64,000 bases of DNA. Origin: Lachnospiraceae bacterium (GTDB lineage: Bacteria > Bacillota > Clostridia > Lachnospirales > Lachnospiraceae). Shown in pieces: positions 53,816-62,489 of the stretch; position 1 is the stretch's first letter; each line of letters begins with the position of its first letter. A model generated the notes under the pieces. The model ran no database searches. It saw only the letters and a list, made by a program, of their open reading frames with translations, and was not told the origin of the DNA. Where the stretch lies: assembly GCA_017540605.1 (NCBI GenBank), contig JAFYAS010000028.1:41090-105089 (forward strand), given 5' to 3'. The position numbers and the translations under genes are program-made.

Positions 53816-54982
53816 ATGGAGCTCAATGTTTTAACTTATATTTCAATATTGCTTGCCGCAGCTTTGATCGCCGGTAAGATAGTAAAGCAGGTAAAGCTTC
53901 CCAATGTTACCGGCTATCTGGTGATGGGGATCATCATAGGCCCTCATTGTTTGTCCATTCTTGATTCAGAGATTGTTTCAAAGTTGTCCATAGTCAGCGA
54001 TATGGCATTGGGCTTTATTGCATTTTCCATTGGTGCGGAATTTTCTATAAAGTACTTAAGAAAGGTTGGAAAATCGCCCATAGTGATCACTATATTTGAG
54101 GCGTGCACAGCGACTCTTTTGGTTGACACCATCCTTCTTTTGCTTGGCTATGATCTGACGCTTTCACTTTCTATAGGTGCCATAGCTTCGGCAACTGCGG
54201 CAGCTTCGACTCTTATGATAGTAAAGCAGTATAAGGCAAAGGGCCCTGTGACCAATACCCTTCTTCCGGTGGTTGCCATGGATGACGCTGTGGCCTTGAT
54301 GGCCTTTGGTATCTCTATGTCTGTTGCGAAGATCATAAGCTCGGGAAAGGTATCCCTTGAGACCTTTTTAAATCCGGTAAAGGAGATTTTTGGAGCTCTT
54401 CTTTTTGGTGCTGCTATGGGTATAATCTTTACTTTTCTTGTGAAGCTTTACACCGGAAGGGGCAACAGGCTTGCCGTGACCATTGCCATGACGTTTCTTT
54501 GCGTGGGAATATCGGATATGGTGGGCTTTTCCTCACTTCTTGCCTGTATGATGATGAGTGCGGTTTTTGCCAATCTTTCAAATTATACCGAAAAGATATT
54601 TGAGCCCTTAGACAGGATGACTCCTCCTATATATATGATGTTTTTTATTATATCAGGAGCAACTCTTGATATCTCCATTATCCCGAAGATAGGGATTATT
54701 GGTGTAGTATATGTGGTTTTCAGGGTTTGCGGAAAGATACTTGGTGCAAATATAGGAGCAAGACTTTCACATGCAGATCCGAAGGTTAGGAGATATTTAG
54801 GACTTACCCTTATCCCTCAGGAGGGAGTAGCTATAGGACTTGTAACAGTTGCCAAGGGAGTATTTCCTGAATATGGAAATACCATCCAGACTGTGGTTCT
54901 TTGCGGTATTGTGATCTATGAACTTTTGGGACCTATGATCACTAAGCAGACACTTAAAGCGGCCGGAGAATTGAATGCATAA
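53816..54982 (+). CDS. CPA2-family cation:proton antiporter
   Basis: A 388-residue Na+/K+:H+ antiporter of the KefB/GerN/NapA type with 11-13 predicted helices. Signatures include LPNVTGYLVMGIIIGPHCL near the start, the ion-binding pair region in LPVVAMDDAVALMAFG, and LIPQEGVAIGLV near the end. No C-terminal RCK/TrkA nucleotide-binding domain is present, unlike Kef, so regulation must come from a separate protein; the PII-like protein encoded two bases upstream is the obvious candidate. Confidence 0.9.
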   Translation: MELNVLTYISILLAAALIAGKIVKQVKLPNVTGYLVMGIIIGPHCLSILDSEIVSKLSIVSDMALGFIAFSIGAEFSIKYLRKVGKSPIVITIFEACTATLLVDTILLLLGYDLTLSLSIGAIASATAAASTLMIVKQYKAKGPVTNTLLPVVAMDDAVALMAFGISMSVAKIISSGKVSLETFLNPVKEIFGALLFGAAMGIIFTFLVKLYTGRGNRLAVTIAMTFLCVGISDMVGFSSLLACMMMSAVFANLSNYTEKIFEPLDRMTPPIYMMFFIISGATLDISIIPKIGIIGVVYVVFRVCGKILGANIGARLSHADPKVRRYLGLTLIPQEGVAIGLVTVAKGVFPEYGNTIQTVVLCGIVIYELLGPMITKQTLKAAGELNA

Positions 54983-55046
54983 TTGATTCGTGGTAAGGGA
55001 TGCACTTGAATGAAGGTTTCGAAGTGGTTTTAGGTTGCGTGTATTA

Positions 55047-55298
55047 TTAATATATTTCAGGTATGTCCATCATGATAACTTCATTTTTTCTATCAAGTGC
55101 GATCACTATCATAGCGGCAGAAACACCATATATACCTGCAAGACAGTTTATAAGATATGCGGGAATATTGCGTCTGAGATTTTCATAGTTGGAATATGTT
55201 GAGACGGCGACATTGAGTTTTGATGCGATTTCCTTTTGTGTGAGATCATGATCCTCTCTGAGATCTCGGAGTATATTTTCTTCTTTTGTCGGTTTCAT
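55047..55298 (-). CDS. Small XRE-family HTH regulator
   Basis: An 83-residue protein that is almost entirely a Cro/C1-type helix-turn-helix: REDHDLTQKEIASKLNVAVSTYSNYE (read as DLTQKEIA, NVAVSTYSNYE), followed by a C-terminal strand with no known domain. A repressor-sized protein. It is divergent from the GH9 cellulase gene, and the shared 229-base gap holds a palindrome. Autoregulation, perhaps with control of the cellulase, is plausible. A TATAAT on the minus strand (55371-55366) is its likely -10. Confidence 0.87.
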   Translation of the reverse strand: MKPTKEENILRDLREDHDLTQKEIASKLNVAVSTYSNYENLRRNIPAYLINCLAGIYGVSAAMIVIALDRKNEVIMMDIPEIY

Positions 55299-55365
55299 AG
55301 TTAAGCCTTCTTTCTTCAGTAAATATTATTAGTGTAAACGAGGGTGAAGACCCCTATAACTTTAT

Positions 55366-55371
55366 ATTATA
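55366..55371 (-). promoter_or_regulatory. Probable -10 box of the XRE regulator
   Basis: A perfect TATAAT on the minus strand, about 67 bases before the start codon. I find no good -35 at the proper distance, so it may need an activator. Confidence 0.4.
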
Positions 55372-55394
55372 GCGATCAAAGCTTTGTATTACAT

Positions 55395-55408
55395 TATCTC
55401 TTGAGATA
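55395..55408. repeat. Palindrome in the XRE-GH9 intergenic region
   Basis: TATCTC, two bases, GAGATA: a perfect 6-bp inverted repeat lying between the XRE -10 and the GH9 promoter, 32 bases upstream of the GH9 -35. Candidate operator for the XRE protein. Confidence 0.45.
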
Positions 55409-55440
55409 GAAATAAGGTAATGTGATGCAAAAAATGTCGG

Positions 55441-55469
55441 TTGTTTTTGGTGTGGTTTTAATGTAAAAT
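55441..55469 (+). promoter_or_regulatory. Promoter of the GH9 cellulase gene
   Basis: TTGTTT (55441-55446) and TAAAAT (55464-55469), 17 bases apart, 58 bases before the start codon at 55528. Confidence 0.6.
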
Positions 55470-55527
55470 AAAAAAATGAATGCGCTCTATTTGGGCGGTG
55501 CTGTTTGTTTTTATTTGGAGGTTAATT

Positions 55528-58500
55528 ATGCGAGGTTTATTAGAATTTGGTAGTAGGGTTTTGTCTTGGCTTATCACATTGACTATGTTTTTTTCATTGA
55601 TTGTTGTTCCGTATGATGTCAAGGCAGCTGATGGAGATAAGCATACTGTGACCGGAGCTACCGATTCTACAAAACCTGTTTATGTGGAATTGGCTGCAGA
55701 AAAAACAATTCCTTCAGGTACTTGGGGCGCTAATAGTCCTTCAGTTGATCTGACTCAATACAAGGTAACAGTTTACAACAATAGTCAGACAACCATAAGC
55801 GATTGGAAGGTTACCATAGAAACCTCCGACGCTTCAAGCTGGAATGCAGGATGGAATGGAGCAACCAGAGCGGATGGCTCGAATACTGTTACTATTGGAA
55901 CTGTTAAGTCGGATGGGGATAGTGGAGTGTGGCAAAATAATGTAATAAAAGCAGGAGATACGGCAACAGGTTCGGGTTTTCAGATTGCGGCTTCTGCTAT
56001 AAATGGCGCAACTGTTACCATTGAATACACTGAAGGTGAAGGTACGGGAGAGGTATCAGAGGACACTTCAGGAGGTGGGAATTCCTCCGGTGGAGGTTCA
56101 ACCTATGATGGAAGTAATATCGGTTCTATAGATACATCCAAGAATTACAACTTCGCAAAGCTTTTGCAACTCTCTTTATATTTTTATGATGCAAATATGT
56201 GTGGAGAGGGTGTTGAAGCAAACTCTCTATGTTCTAAAACAAACAATGGGGGAAATGGATGGAGAGGAAATTGCCATGTAAATGATAGCTTTTCGTATGA
56301 TGGGAAGACCTATAAGGTGACAGGAGGCTATCATGATGCGGGGGATCATGTGAAGTTCGGGCTTCCTGCAGCTCAGGCTTTTACAGGCCTTGGTCTGGGA
56401 TATATGGAGTTTAAAGAAGCATATAATGAGCTTGGTCAGACAGGGCATTTTAAAAATATATTGGATTATTATTGTGATTATATTAGAAAATGTACTGTTA
56501 TAGGAGATGACGGAAAGGTCAAGGCTTTTTGTTATCAGGTCGGTCATGGCGATCCTGATCATGCCAAATGGGATTCACCGGAGGTTGAAGATGAAAATGC
56601 AACAGATAGAAAGTACATTCTTGTTGCTACTTCATCAAATCCTGCAACAGATATAGTAGGCGAGACAGCTGCGGCGTTGGCGGCAAATTATATCAATTTT
56701 GGAGACGAAAAGGATCTTGAATATGCTGAGGCTCTGTTTGAATTTGCACGAGTCAATACTAAAGGGATAGGTGAAAAGGATGGAACCTTCTATGCCTCAT
56801 CCTCGTGGGATGATGATTATTGTCTTGCGGCTGCCCTTTTATATAAAGCAACAAAGAAGGAAATCTATAAGACCGAGTATAATTCCAATAAATCAAATCT
56901 TGCCAACAAGAGCTCTGAGCCCTTTGGTTGGGATAATACTTATCAGGCTGCTGTTCTTTATGCTCCGGAAAAGAGTGCCAATGATATTCAAAAGCTTCAA
57001 TCATATTTGAATGGCTATGCCAATAAAAGTCAAAACTCATATTACTGTCATAATTCATGGGGTTCTGCAAGGATAAACTGCAATATCCAATTGATGATGA
57101 TATTTGATAAGTATAATAATACTGATACATATACCACCTGGTGCAGATATCAGATGAGCCTTATACTTGGAGGTAATTCTACAGGAAAAAATCTTGTGTG
57201 TGGCTACAATGGAGACTCTCCTGTTAAGCCTCACCATAGAGCAGCTTCGGGATACGGAGGCTGGGATGGCTTCAATGCCAACGCAGATCAAAAATACACC
57301 TTATATGGTGCACTGGTGGGTGGACCCTCCGACAGTAACTTTTCATCATACAAGGATGTAGTCAATGATGCTGTATCAAATGAAGTAACCCTTGATTACA
57401 ATGCCGGTATGGTTGGAGCTGCCGCCGCCCTTTACTTGAAGCATAAAGATAGCACGGATGCAGGCTATAATGAGCAGACAATATTAGCTGATTTTTATAG
57501 TGAGACAGGAGCTTCAGAACAGCCTTCTGAAAGCTTGGCGAAGCTTAGCTTGACAAAAAATCTTAGCTTTGATGATCAGTCATATGGATATGCTTCCGTG
57601 TCTAAAAAGATAACCATAGCGAATGAGGGAAGTGCTGATGCTACTTCAATTTCGGCTGTGCTTACCAAAGGAACCTCAAGTCCCTTTACCATCGGCAATC
57701 TGTCTGCAAATCTCGAGAAATCGAAGAGTACTGATCTGACGGTATCCTTAAAGGCGGGGCTTGGAGCATCTGAGCTTGCTTATACCGATACATTGACCAT
57801 AACATATAATAACGGAAAAGAAGATAAATCTGTATCTGTTTCATTATCCGTAAAGGTTGTTAAGGCGGCAAATGGCGCAGTGATCGGTGATATATCTGCA
57901 GTAACTACAAAGAATAATGTTGAGGTTACAGCTTCAGCCGGAAACAATGTGAAGCTTGAATATGCAATGGTAAAAGCCGGTGAGTCTATAGCCGGTGCAA
58001 CATGGTCTGAGACTTCAAATCTGTCTGCAGATCCCTTTACTAAATATGATGTTTATGTCAGGACAGCGGCAACAGATAATTATAATGCCGGAACTCCCAA
58101 GAAGCTCTCAGATGTTCTCACCATGGTTTCGGATATTTATACCATTGATCTTTCAAGGATCACATCCGCTGATTGCGATTATGTCAAGGCGTTAAGAGAA
58201 AAGAGTGACGGTGCCTCAAGTATAATTGTTGCGGAAGTATCAGATGGACTTAGTATAACCTTTAATGAATCTTCGAAGATATATACCATTGAGGGTGATA
58301 ACGATAAAGCTATTGTCAATACCAATGGTATTAGTGAGATCAATCTTAAAAATACGCAATTAAAAAAGCTTAATGTCAAAGCCGGTGATCTGGCTATCAA
58401 GGTAACCGATGTCTCCAATACGATAGCAGAGGGAATTGCATCTGATGATGGAAAGAATCTGATCATCACATCTGAGAATGAAACAGGAAAGCTTACGGTA

Positions 58501-59778
58501 AGCGACAAGGGAATCGTATCAGGAAATATTACTATGTCCTCTGTGATCTTGGATGTATCAAATTCCAATGGTGCAGGAATAAATGCTGAGGAAATATGCA
58601 TCGGGAAAAATGGTTTGATGGAGGTTTACGCATCGGGAAATGGGATCCTTGCAACAGGTCTTAATATGTCCGGTACAAGCCTCTCTGTTGAGACAACAAG
58701 CAAAACGGAAAGTGTGATAAGTGTAACCGGTGATATAGCTGTAAATACCGGAATTATCGATATAGTAAAGCCTTCAGATAATACAAAGGAAGATATCTCC
58801 GGGAAAATCATTATGATAAATGATGCAGCCAATCTGACAAATGGAGATATTACATACAGCGTTCCACCTGTAAATCAGAATGGTGAAACTCCACAAAGCG
58901 GCATCGAGCTTGTGTTCAATAAGAAGGATGGAACAAAATATCAATCGATAAATGTAAAGGTAGCTACCTATTCCCTGAAATCAATATCCGACATAGTAAT
59001 AAACGATGAGACCGTCAATGTACCGGGATATGATCTGTCCTGGAGAGATCATAATGGCATGGATTATTCCACAGACGCAAATGTAACGATTTCGGAAGGC
59101 CTGATTTTTACAATGGTTTGGACAGAAAATGCCGAAACAAAAGCAAAGCGTGAGGAAGCGGAAAGAATTGCCGAAGAAGCAAGGAAAGCAGAGGAAGCAA
59201 AGAAGGCTGAAGAGGCAAGGAAAGCCGAAGAGGCAAGGAAGGCTGAGGAAGCAAGGAAAGCTGCAGAAACAGGAAATTCTTCAGAGACGAAAAAAACTGA
59301 CGAATCGAAAAAAATCGAAGATACAAGCAAAACTGTAGAACCGGTAAAAGTCGAGGAAACAACGGCTTTTATTGAAGAAAAGAAACTTGAGGAGTCAAAA
59401 ACAACATCTTCAGAAAAGACCAAAGATAAGTCTTCAGATACAAAAAAGAATAAGAAGAGCCTTACAGTCTTAAAGATCGGTGACAATGTTAAGGTAATAA
59501 AGAAGAACGCATATAAGGGATATACGGCGCTAAAGACTATCATTATTGGAAAGAATGTAAGAACTATAGAAGCAGGTGCCTTTAGCGGTTGTAAGTCAGT
59601 GACTAAGATCATTATAAAGAGCAAGAAAATCAAAAGGATCGGAAGTAAGGCCTTTAAGGGCGTTGGAGCTAAAAAATACAGTAGCCTAAAGGTGACTGTA
59701 CCCAAAAAGAAGCTGACTCTTTATAAGATGTTTCTTAGAAAAGCGGGGCTTTCAAAAAAAGCAAAGGTAAAAAAGTAG
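55528..59778 (+). CDS. Secreted multidomain GH9 cellulase with CBM2-like and LRR_5 modules
   Basis: A 1416-residue secreted glycoside hydrolase. ATG 55528 has GGAGG six bases upstream and gives a signal peptide of ~35 residues; ATG 55480 adds an extra hydrophobic stretch with no site. About 40-155 is a CBM2-like cellulose-binding domain (YKVTVYNNSQTTISDWKV), then a Gly/Ser linker. About 185-640 is the GH9 catalytic domain: GGYHDAGDHVKFG with Asp270/Asp273, PHHRAASG with His569-570, and catalytic acid Glu619 in NEVTLDYNAG. Then come an Ig-like region (~680-785), beta-rich regions, a Glu/Ala/Lys/Arg coiled segment (~1208-1250) and LRR_5 repeats at the end (EAGAFSGCKSV). It cuts beta-1,4-glucan, most likely cellulose, outside the cell. 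Confidence 0.9.
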   Translation: MRGLLEFGSRVLSWLITLTMFFSLIVVPYDVKAADGDKHTVTGATDSTKPVYVELAAEKTIPSGTWGANSPSVDLTQYKVTVYNNSQTTISDWKVTIETSDASSWNAGWNGATRADGSNTVTIGTVKSDGDSGVWQNNVIKAGDTATGSGFQIAASAINGATVTIEYTEGEGTGEVSEDTSGGGNSSGGGSTYDGSNIGSIDTSKNYNFAKLLQLSLYFYDANMCGEGVEANSLCSKTNNGGNGWRGNCHVNDSFSYDGKTYKVTGGYHDAGDHVKFGLPAAQAFTGLGLGYMEFKEAYNELGQTGHFKNILDYYCDYIRKCTVIGDDGKVKAFCYQVGHGDPDHAKWDSPEVEDENATDRKYILVATSSNPATDIVGETAAALAANYINFGDEKDLEYAEALFEFARVNTKGIGEKDGTFYASSSWDDDYCLAAALLYKATKKEIYKTEYNSNKSNLANKSSEPFGWDNTYQAAVLYAPEKSANDIQKLQSYLNGYANKSQNSYYCHNSWGSARINCNIQLMMIFDKYNNTDTYTTWCRYQMSLILGGNSTGKNLVCGYNGDSPVKPHHRAASGYGGWDGFNANADQKYTLYGALVGGPSDSNFSSYKDVVNDAVSNEVTLDYNAGMVGAAAALYLKHKDSTDAGYNEQTILADFYSETGASEQPSESLAKLSLTKNLSFDDQSYGYASVSKKITIANEGSADATSISAVLTKGTSSPFTIGNLSANLEKSKSTDLTVSLKAGLGASELAYTDTLTITYNNGKEDKSVSVSLSVKVVKAANGAVIGDISAVTTKNNVEVTASAGNNVKLEYAMVKAGESIAGATWSETSNLSADPFTKYDVYVRTAATDNYNAGTPKKLSDVLTMVSDIYTIDLSRITSADCDYVKALREKSDGASSIIVAEVSDGLSITFNESSKIYTIEGDNDKAIVNTNGISEINLKNTQLKKLNVKAGDLAIKVTDVSNTIAEGIASDDGKNLIITSENETGKLTVSDKGIVSGNITMSSVILDVSNSNGAGINAEEICIGKNGLMEVYASGNGILATGLNMSGTSLSVETTSKTESVISVTGDIAVNTGIIDIVKPSDNTKEDISGKIIMINDAANLTNGDITYSVPPVNQNGETPQSGIELVFNKKDGTKYQSINVKVATYSLKSISDIVINDETVNVPGYDLSWRDHNGMDYSTDANVTISEGLIFTMVWTENAETKAKREEAERIAEEARKAEEAKKAEEARKAEEARKAEEARKAAETGNSSETKKTDESKKIEDTSKTVEPVKVEETTAFIEEKKLEESKTTSSEKTKDKSSDTKKNKKSLTVLKIGDNVKVIKKNAYKGYTALKTIIIGKNVRTIEAGAFSGCKSVTKIIIKSKKIKRIGSKAFKGVGAKKYSSLKVTVPKKKLTLYKMFLRKAGLSKKAKVKK
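59170..59270 (+). repeat. 18-base imperfect tandem repeat in the GH9 gene
   Basis: Repeats of aaggctgaagaggcaagg type encode KAEEAR units, about five copies. The protein segment is a charged helix, probably a rigid spacer between the catalytic part and the LRR_5 C-terminus. Confidence 0.8.
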
Positions 59779-59794
59779 ATGGGAGGAAAAAGCT

Positions 59795-60697
59795 TTGATC
59801 AGATATCTTGAAGCAGATGAGAGAGGGAAAATAAGAGAGCTCTATGACGCTGAGATTAATGTGTCAAAGGAGCTTTCAGATTATTATTTTTCAGATTATC
59901 TGAAGAATAATACCACCAGACAGCTTGTATATGAGGAGAATGGCGAGATTACTGCCTTTATCTCTATTCATATCAAAAAATGGTGGGTTCAGGGAAATAT
60001 GGAGGAGCGAAATGCCTTTGGAATGACCGAAGAGCATGGTAATTGGCAGGAGCTTTATCATCAGGCTGATGCCTGGTATCTTTACGCTATCGCGGATAAG
60101 GATGAAGGTAGGTCGCGGATAGGCGAGCTCATAAAAAGAGTGCTTTCAGATGCTGAGGATGAAAAGGTGGAATTTCTCTACCTGATGCCTGATGATCCGA
60201 GAAACTATACGCCCTTTGGTTTTTCAATGTTAAACGGAGTCTGTGACTGGCGTTTTGAGGTGGATGAGCTTACCAGAAAAGAGGATTATACAATAAAGAA
60301 ACTTTCGGAGATAGAGAACAAGGAAGAGATCTTCGAGGCTATGGCGAGGGTGTATAAGGAAGCTCAAACAGGAGCGCAGTATGACGCATTTCTTGAAAAA
60401 ACTGCTGAGTATTATGCCGGTGTTTTCAGAAGGCTTCTATTAAAGCACGGAGATATCTTCTTGCTTTATGAAAATAACAGACTTTCAGGTTTTGCTGAGG
60501 GTGATTTCAAAATGGGTGGCTTTCGCTTTACGGAGGTTATCACCATAGGCCACGAGGATATGATAAGGTCTCTTAGAGCCTTTAGTTCCTATGAGAACCT
60601 TTCAGAGATCAGACTTCGTCAAAATGCCGTGATGTTGTATGATGGAAGCAATGATGCGAAGTGGATCAATCGCACGGGATTTTTGGATAAGCTATAA
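59795..60697 (+). CDS. GNAT-family N-acetyltransferase-like protein
   Basis: A 300-residue protein with a TTG start at 59795, supported by GGGAGG eight bases upstream. The sequence has the Eis-like/GNAT layout: YYFSDYLKN near the start, a strand AFISIHIKKWWVQ, and LMPDDPRNYTPFGF, which resembles the AcCoA-proximal region of Eis-type enzymes (MPANPAFYEPLGF). The C-terminal half is a second, degenerate GNAT-like fold. The substrate is unknown. It begins 16 bases after the GH9 stop and is likely co-transcribed; there is no evident functional tie. Confidence 0.72.
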   Translation: MIRYLEADERGKIRELYDAEINVSKELSDYYFSDYLKNNTTRQLVYEENGEITAFISIHIKKWWVQGNMEERNAFGMTEEHGNWQELYHQADAWYLYAIADKDEGRSRIGELIKRVLSDAEDEKVEFLYLMPDDPRNYTPFGFSMLNGVCDWRFEVDELTRKEDYTIKKLSEIENKEEIFEAMARVYKEAQTGAQYDAFLEKTAEYYAGVFRRLLLKHGDIFLLYENNRLSGFAEGDFKMGGFRFTEVITIGHEDMIRSLRAFSSYENLSEIRLRQNAVMLYDGSNDAKWINRTGFLDKL

Positions 60698-60700
60698 AAA

Positions 60701-60730
60701 ATAAGCCCGAAGGGAAAGCTTCGGGCTTAT
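60701..60730 (-). terminator. Hairpin with T run on the minus strand
   Basis: ATAAGCCCGAAG (60701-60712) pairs perfectly with CTTCGGGCTTAT (60719-60730). The A run lies on the left, so the U run follows on the minus strand: it suits transcripts coming leftward from the membrane GGDEF gene. On the plus strand the next bases are AATTAC, weak for termination. Confidence 0.7.
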
Positions 60731-60749
60731 AATTACAAAGGATAATGCT

Positions 60750-60929
60750 ATGGGAACTACAAATTGCGATGATTGCATGTATTATGAATATGATGAGGAG
60801 TTTGAATATTATTCCTGCGGGATGGATCTTGATGAAGACGATACTGCCAGGTTTCTTTCCGGCATGCCCTTCACTTGCCCATTTTATAAATGCGGTGATG
60901 AATATCAGATAGTTAAGCATCAGATGTGA
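60750..60929 (+). CDS. Small Cys-rich protein, DUF6472-like
   Basis: A 59-residue reading frame with AAAGGA seven bases before its ATG. It begins MGTTNCDDCMYYEYDEEFEY, and Cys residues recur in YSCGMD, FTCPFY and YKCGDE, suggesting a small metal-binding protein. The pattern (CDDCMYYEYDEE, ARFLSG, CPFYK) matches what I know as DUF6472, common in Clostridia and of unknown function. It lies downstream of the GNAT gene and ends four bases before the convergent GGDEF gene, so it would be antisense to that gene's 3' leader. Coding character is good and I consider it a real gene. Confidence 0.72.
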   Translation: MGTTNCDDCMYYEYDEEFEYYSCGMDLDEDDTARFLSGMPFTCPFYKCGDEYQIVKHQM

Positions 60930-60933
60930 ACAA

Positions 60934-62037
60934 CTACGCCATTACAACCTGATTCTTTCCGGAATTCTTGCCCTTGTAGAGACAAATATCTGCCTTCTGT
61001 ACCATAGAACGGATATTGTCTCCTTTTTTGTATCCAGATATCCCAAGTGTCATGGTAACCTTGATCTTCTTGCCGTCTACAGTGGTGACGGCATCTTCTA
61101 CATCCTGTCTGATACGTTCAGCAGCAGAATAGGCAACTTTATTGTCGGCCTTTATAAGGATCAGCATTTCTTCGCCACCCCACCTGCAAACTATATCTTC
61201 TTCTCTAACACTGTTTACCAGAATGTCGGATATCTTCACCAATACTTCATCACCTGCAGCATGACCATAGGTATCATTAACATGTTTAAAGTTGTCTATG
61301 TCTGTCATGATGATGCTGAAGGTTTCGTCCTGCTCTATGGCTTTTTCCAATGCTTCTTTTAGATGGGTGTTCATGCTTCGCCTGTTTAGTAGCTTTGTGA
61401 GCGGATCAAAATTGGCAAGCTTCTCTAAAGAGGTGTTTTCGCTCTCAAGATTGTGTTGCATATAGGCCACCTCTACCGTGAAAAGAACTGAGATGATCCA
61501 TACGTATGAGAAAGCCATAAGAGTGTTGAAGTAATATAAAAGTGTAGTTCCGCTTTCCGGAAGATCTATGCCCAAAAGAGGGGGATTGTTTCGTACAAAT
61601 ATCAATGTTACGAAGTATGCTATAAAAGTCATAAGCGAAATAAAAGATGGTATCTTGGCACTTCTTGTTTCGGCGGGAGTTGTATAGCTGATATAAAAAG
61701 CTAAAGGAAGCATTGTGATGGTATATATCATGAATCCGAAATCCCAGCCTATAAGTGTTGTGGCTATTATTGAGTGAAACATGATCTCTATGTATGCTGA
61801 AATAAAGAGTGCTCTAAGTTTTTTTGATCGACCGAAAAGGTAGGCTACGATCATATAGAAAATGACTGCCAACATATTGTAAATGAAAAGTATATTGACT
61901 CTTAAAGCGAAAAATGCGGAAGCATAGATAAGGTGAACCAATCCGATCATTCCGGATATAGTCTGATACTTGATCCTATTGTCGATGGTTCGCTTTCCGG
62001 AGAAGAGCTGCCTGATTATATTTAAGAATTCCTGCAT
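60934..62037 (-). CDS. Membrane-bound GGDEF diguanylate cyclase
   Basis: A 367-residue protein. I use ATG 62037, with AAGGGGA about six bases upstream; the GTG at 62139 has no site and would overlap the leuA promoter. Residues ~1-195 hold six predicted helices with no known sensor motif. A GGDEF domain follows: DPLTKLLNRRSMNTHL, TDIDNFKHVNDTYGHAAGDE, and the active site GGEEM. RxxD (REED) lies five residues before GGEE, so feedback inhibition by c-di-GMP is expected, unlike the fusion cyclase. No EAL or HD-GYP phosphodiesterase is seen in the window. Confidence 0.92.
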   Translation of the reverse strand: MQEFLNIIRQLFSGKRTIDNRIKYQTISGMIGLVHLIYASAFFALRVNILFIYNMLAVIFYMIVAYLFGRSKKLRALFISAYIEIMFHSIIATTLIGWDFGFMIYTITMLPLAFYISYTTPAETRSAKIPSFISLMTFIAYFVTLIFVRNNPPLLGIDLPESGTTLLYYFNTLMAFSYVWIISVLFTVEVAYMQHNLESENTSLEKLANFDPLTKLLNRRSMNTHLKEALEKAIEQDETFSIIMTDIDNFKHVNDTYGHAAGDEVLVKISDILVNSVREEDIVCRWGGEEMLILIKADNKVAYSAAERIRQDVEDAVTTVDGKKIKVTMTLGISGYKKGDNIRSMVQKADICLYKGKNSGKNQVVMA

Positions 62038-62132
62038 GTGATTCCCCTTTCCGAAAAGCAGAAAAATCGAGTAACTAACAGCTATTATAATTGGAAAAAT
62101 GAAATAATTCAATAGTAAATGTAATTCTTTCC

Positions 62133-62161
62133 TTGACACAAAAGTTTAAATATGTTACTTT
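62133..62161 (+). promoter_or_regulatory. Promoter of the leuA T-box transcript
   Basis: A perfect TTGACA (62133-62138) and TACTTT (62156-62161), 17 bases apart. The -10 is weak. The predicted start near 62168 leaves room for the full T-box leader. Confidence 0.5.
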
Positions 62162-62184
62162 ATCTTTATCAATTTTATAAGCCA

Positions 62185-62447
62185 AAAGGCTGTGATGGGG
62201 AATAGTAGTGTTTCCGAGGATTTCAGAGAGCTGTCGGCAGGTGTGAGACAGTATCCAAAGCTTCATGAACTCGCCTCTGAGCCGCCCGCCAAAAGCGAAA
62301 GTGAGTAGACCGGGACGGGAGCCGACCGTAACATCGGCAGGATATATATGTATTCGTAAAGAGCATACATTTGTATGAATTAGAGTGGTACCGCGTAAGT
62401 TTTACCTTGCGTCTCTAAGTAGTTAGAGATGTGGGGTTTCTTTTTTG
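62185..62447 (+). ncRNA. T-box riboswitch, leucine type
   Basis: A ~260-base leader before leuA. The T-box sequence AGAGTGGTACCGCG is at 62382-62395, its bulge TGGT at 62386-62389 suiting an ACCA-ended tRNA. The terminator stem (CGTCTCTAA / TTAGAGATG, about 62410-62432) runs into a T tract at 62438-62447. The likely specifier codon CTC (62270-62272), preceded by GAA, reads leucine, matching the downstream gene. Uncharged tRNA-Leu would favour the antiterminator and switch leuA on. Confidence 0.88.
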
Positions 62448-62489
62448 CTATAGGAAACCTCACCGAATTCAAAAAATGGAGGTAGCGTT

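Noticed and set aside
59170..59270. Regular 18-base repeats that might be taken for a CRISPR or VNTR element
   Set aside because: The repeats are in frame, encode KAEEAR units inside the cellulase, and have no spacers.
60701..60730. Hairpin read as a plus-strand terminator for the GNAT gene
   Set aside because: The bases after it on the plus strand (AATTAC) lack a T run; the T run is on the minus strand.
60666..60920. A minus-strand reading frame overlapping the 3' end of the GNAT gene and the small Cys-rich gene
   Set aside because: It crosses a terminator hairpin, has no ribosome binding site, and its sequence is a shadow of the plus-strand genes.
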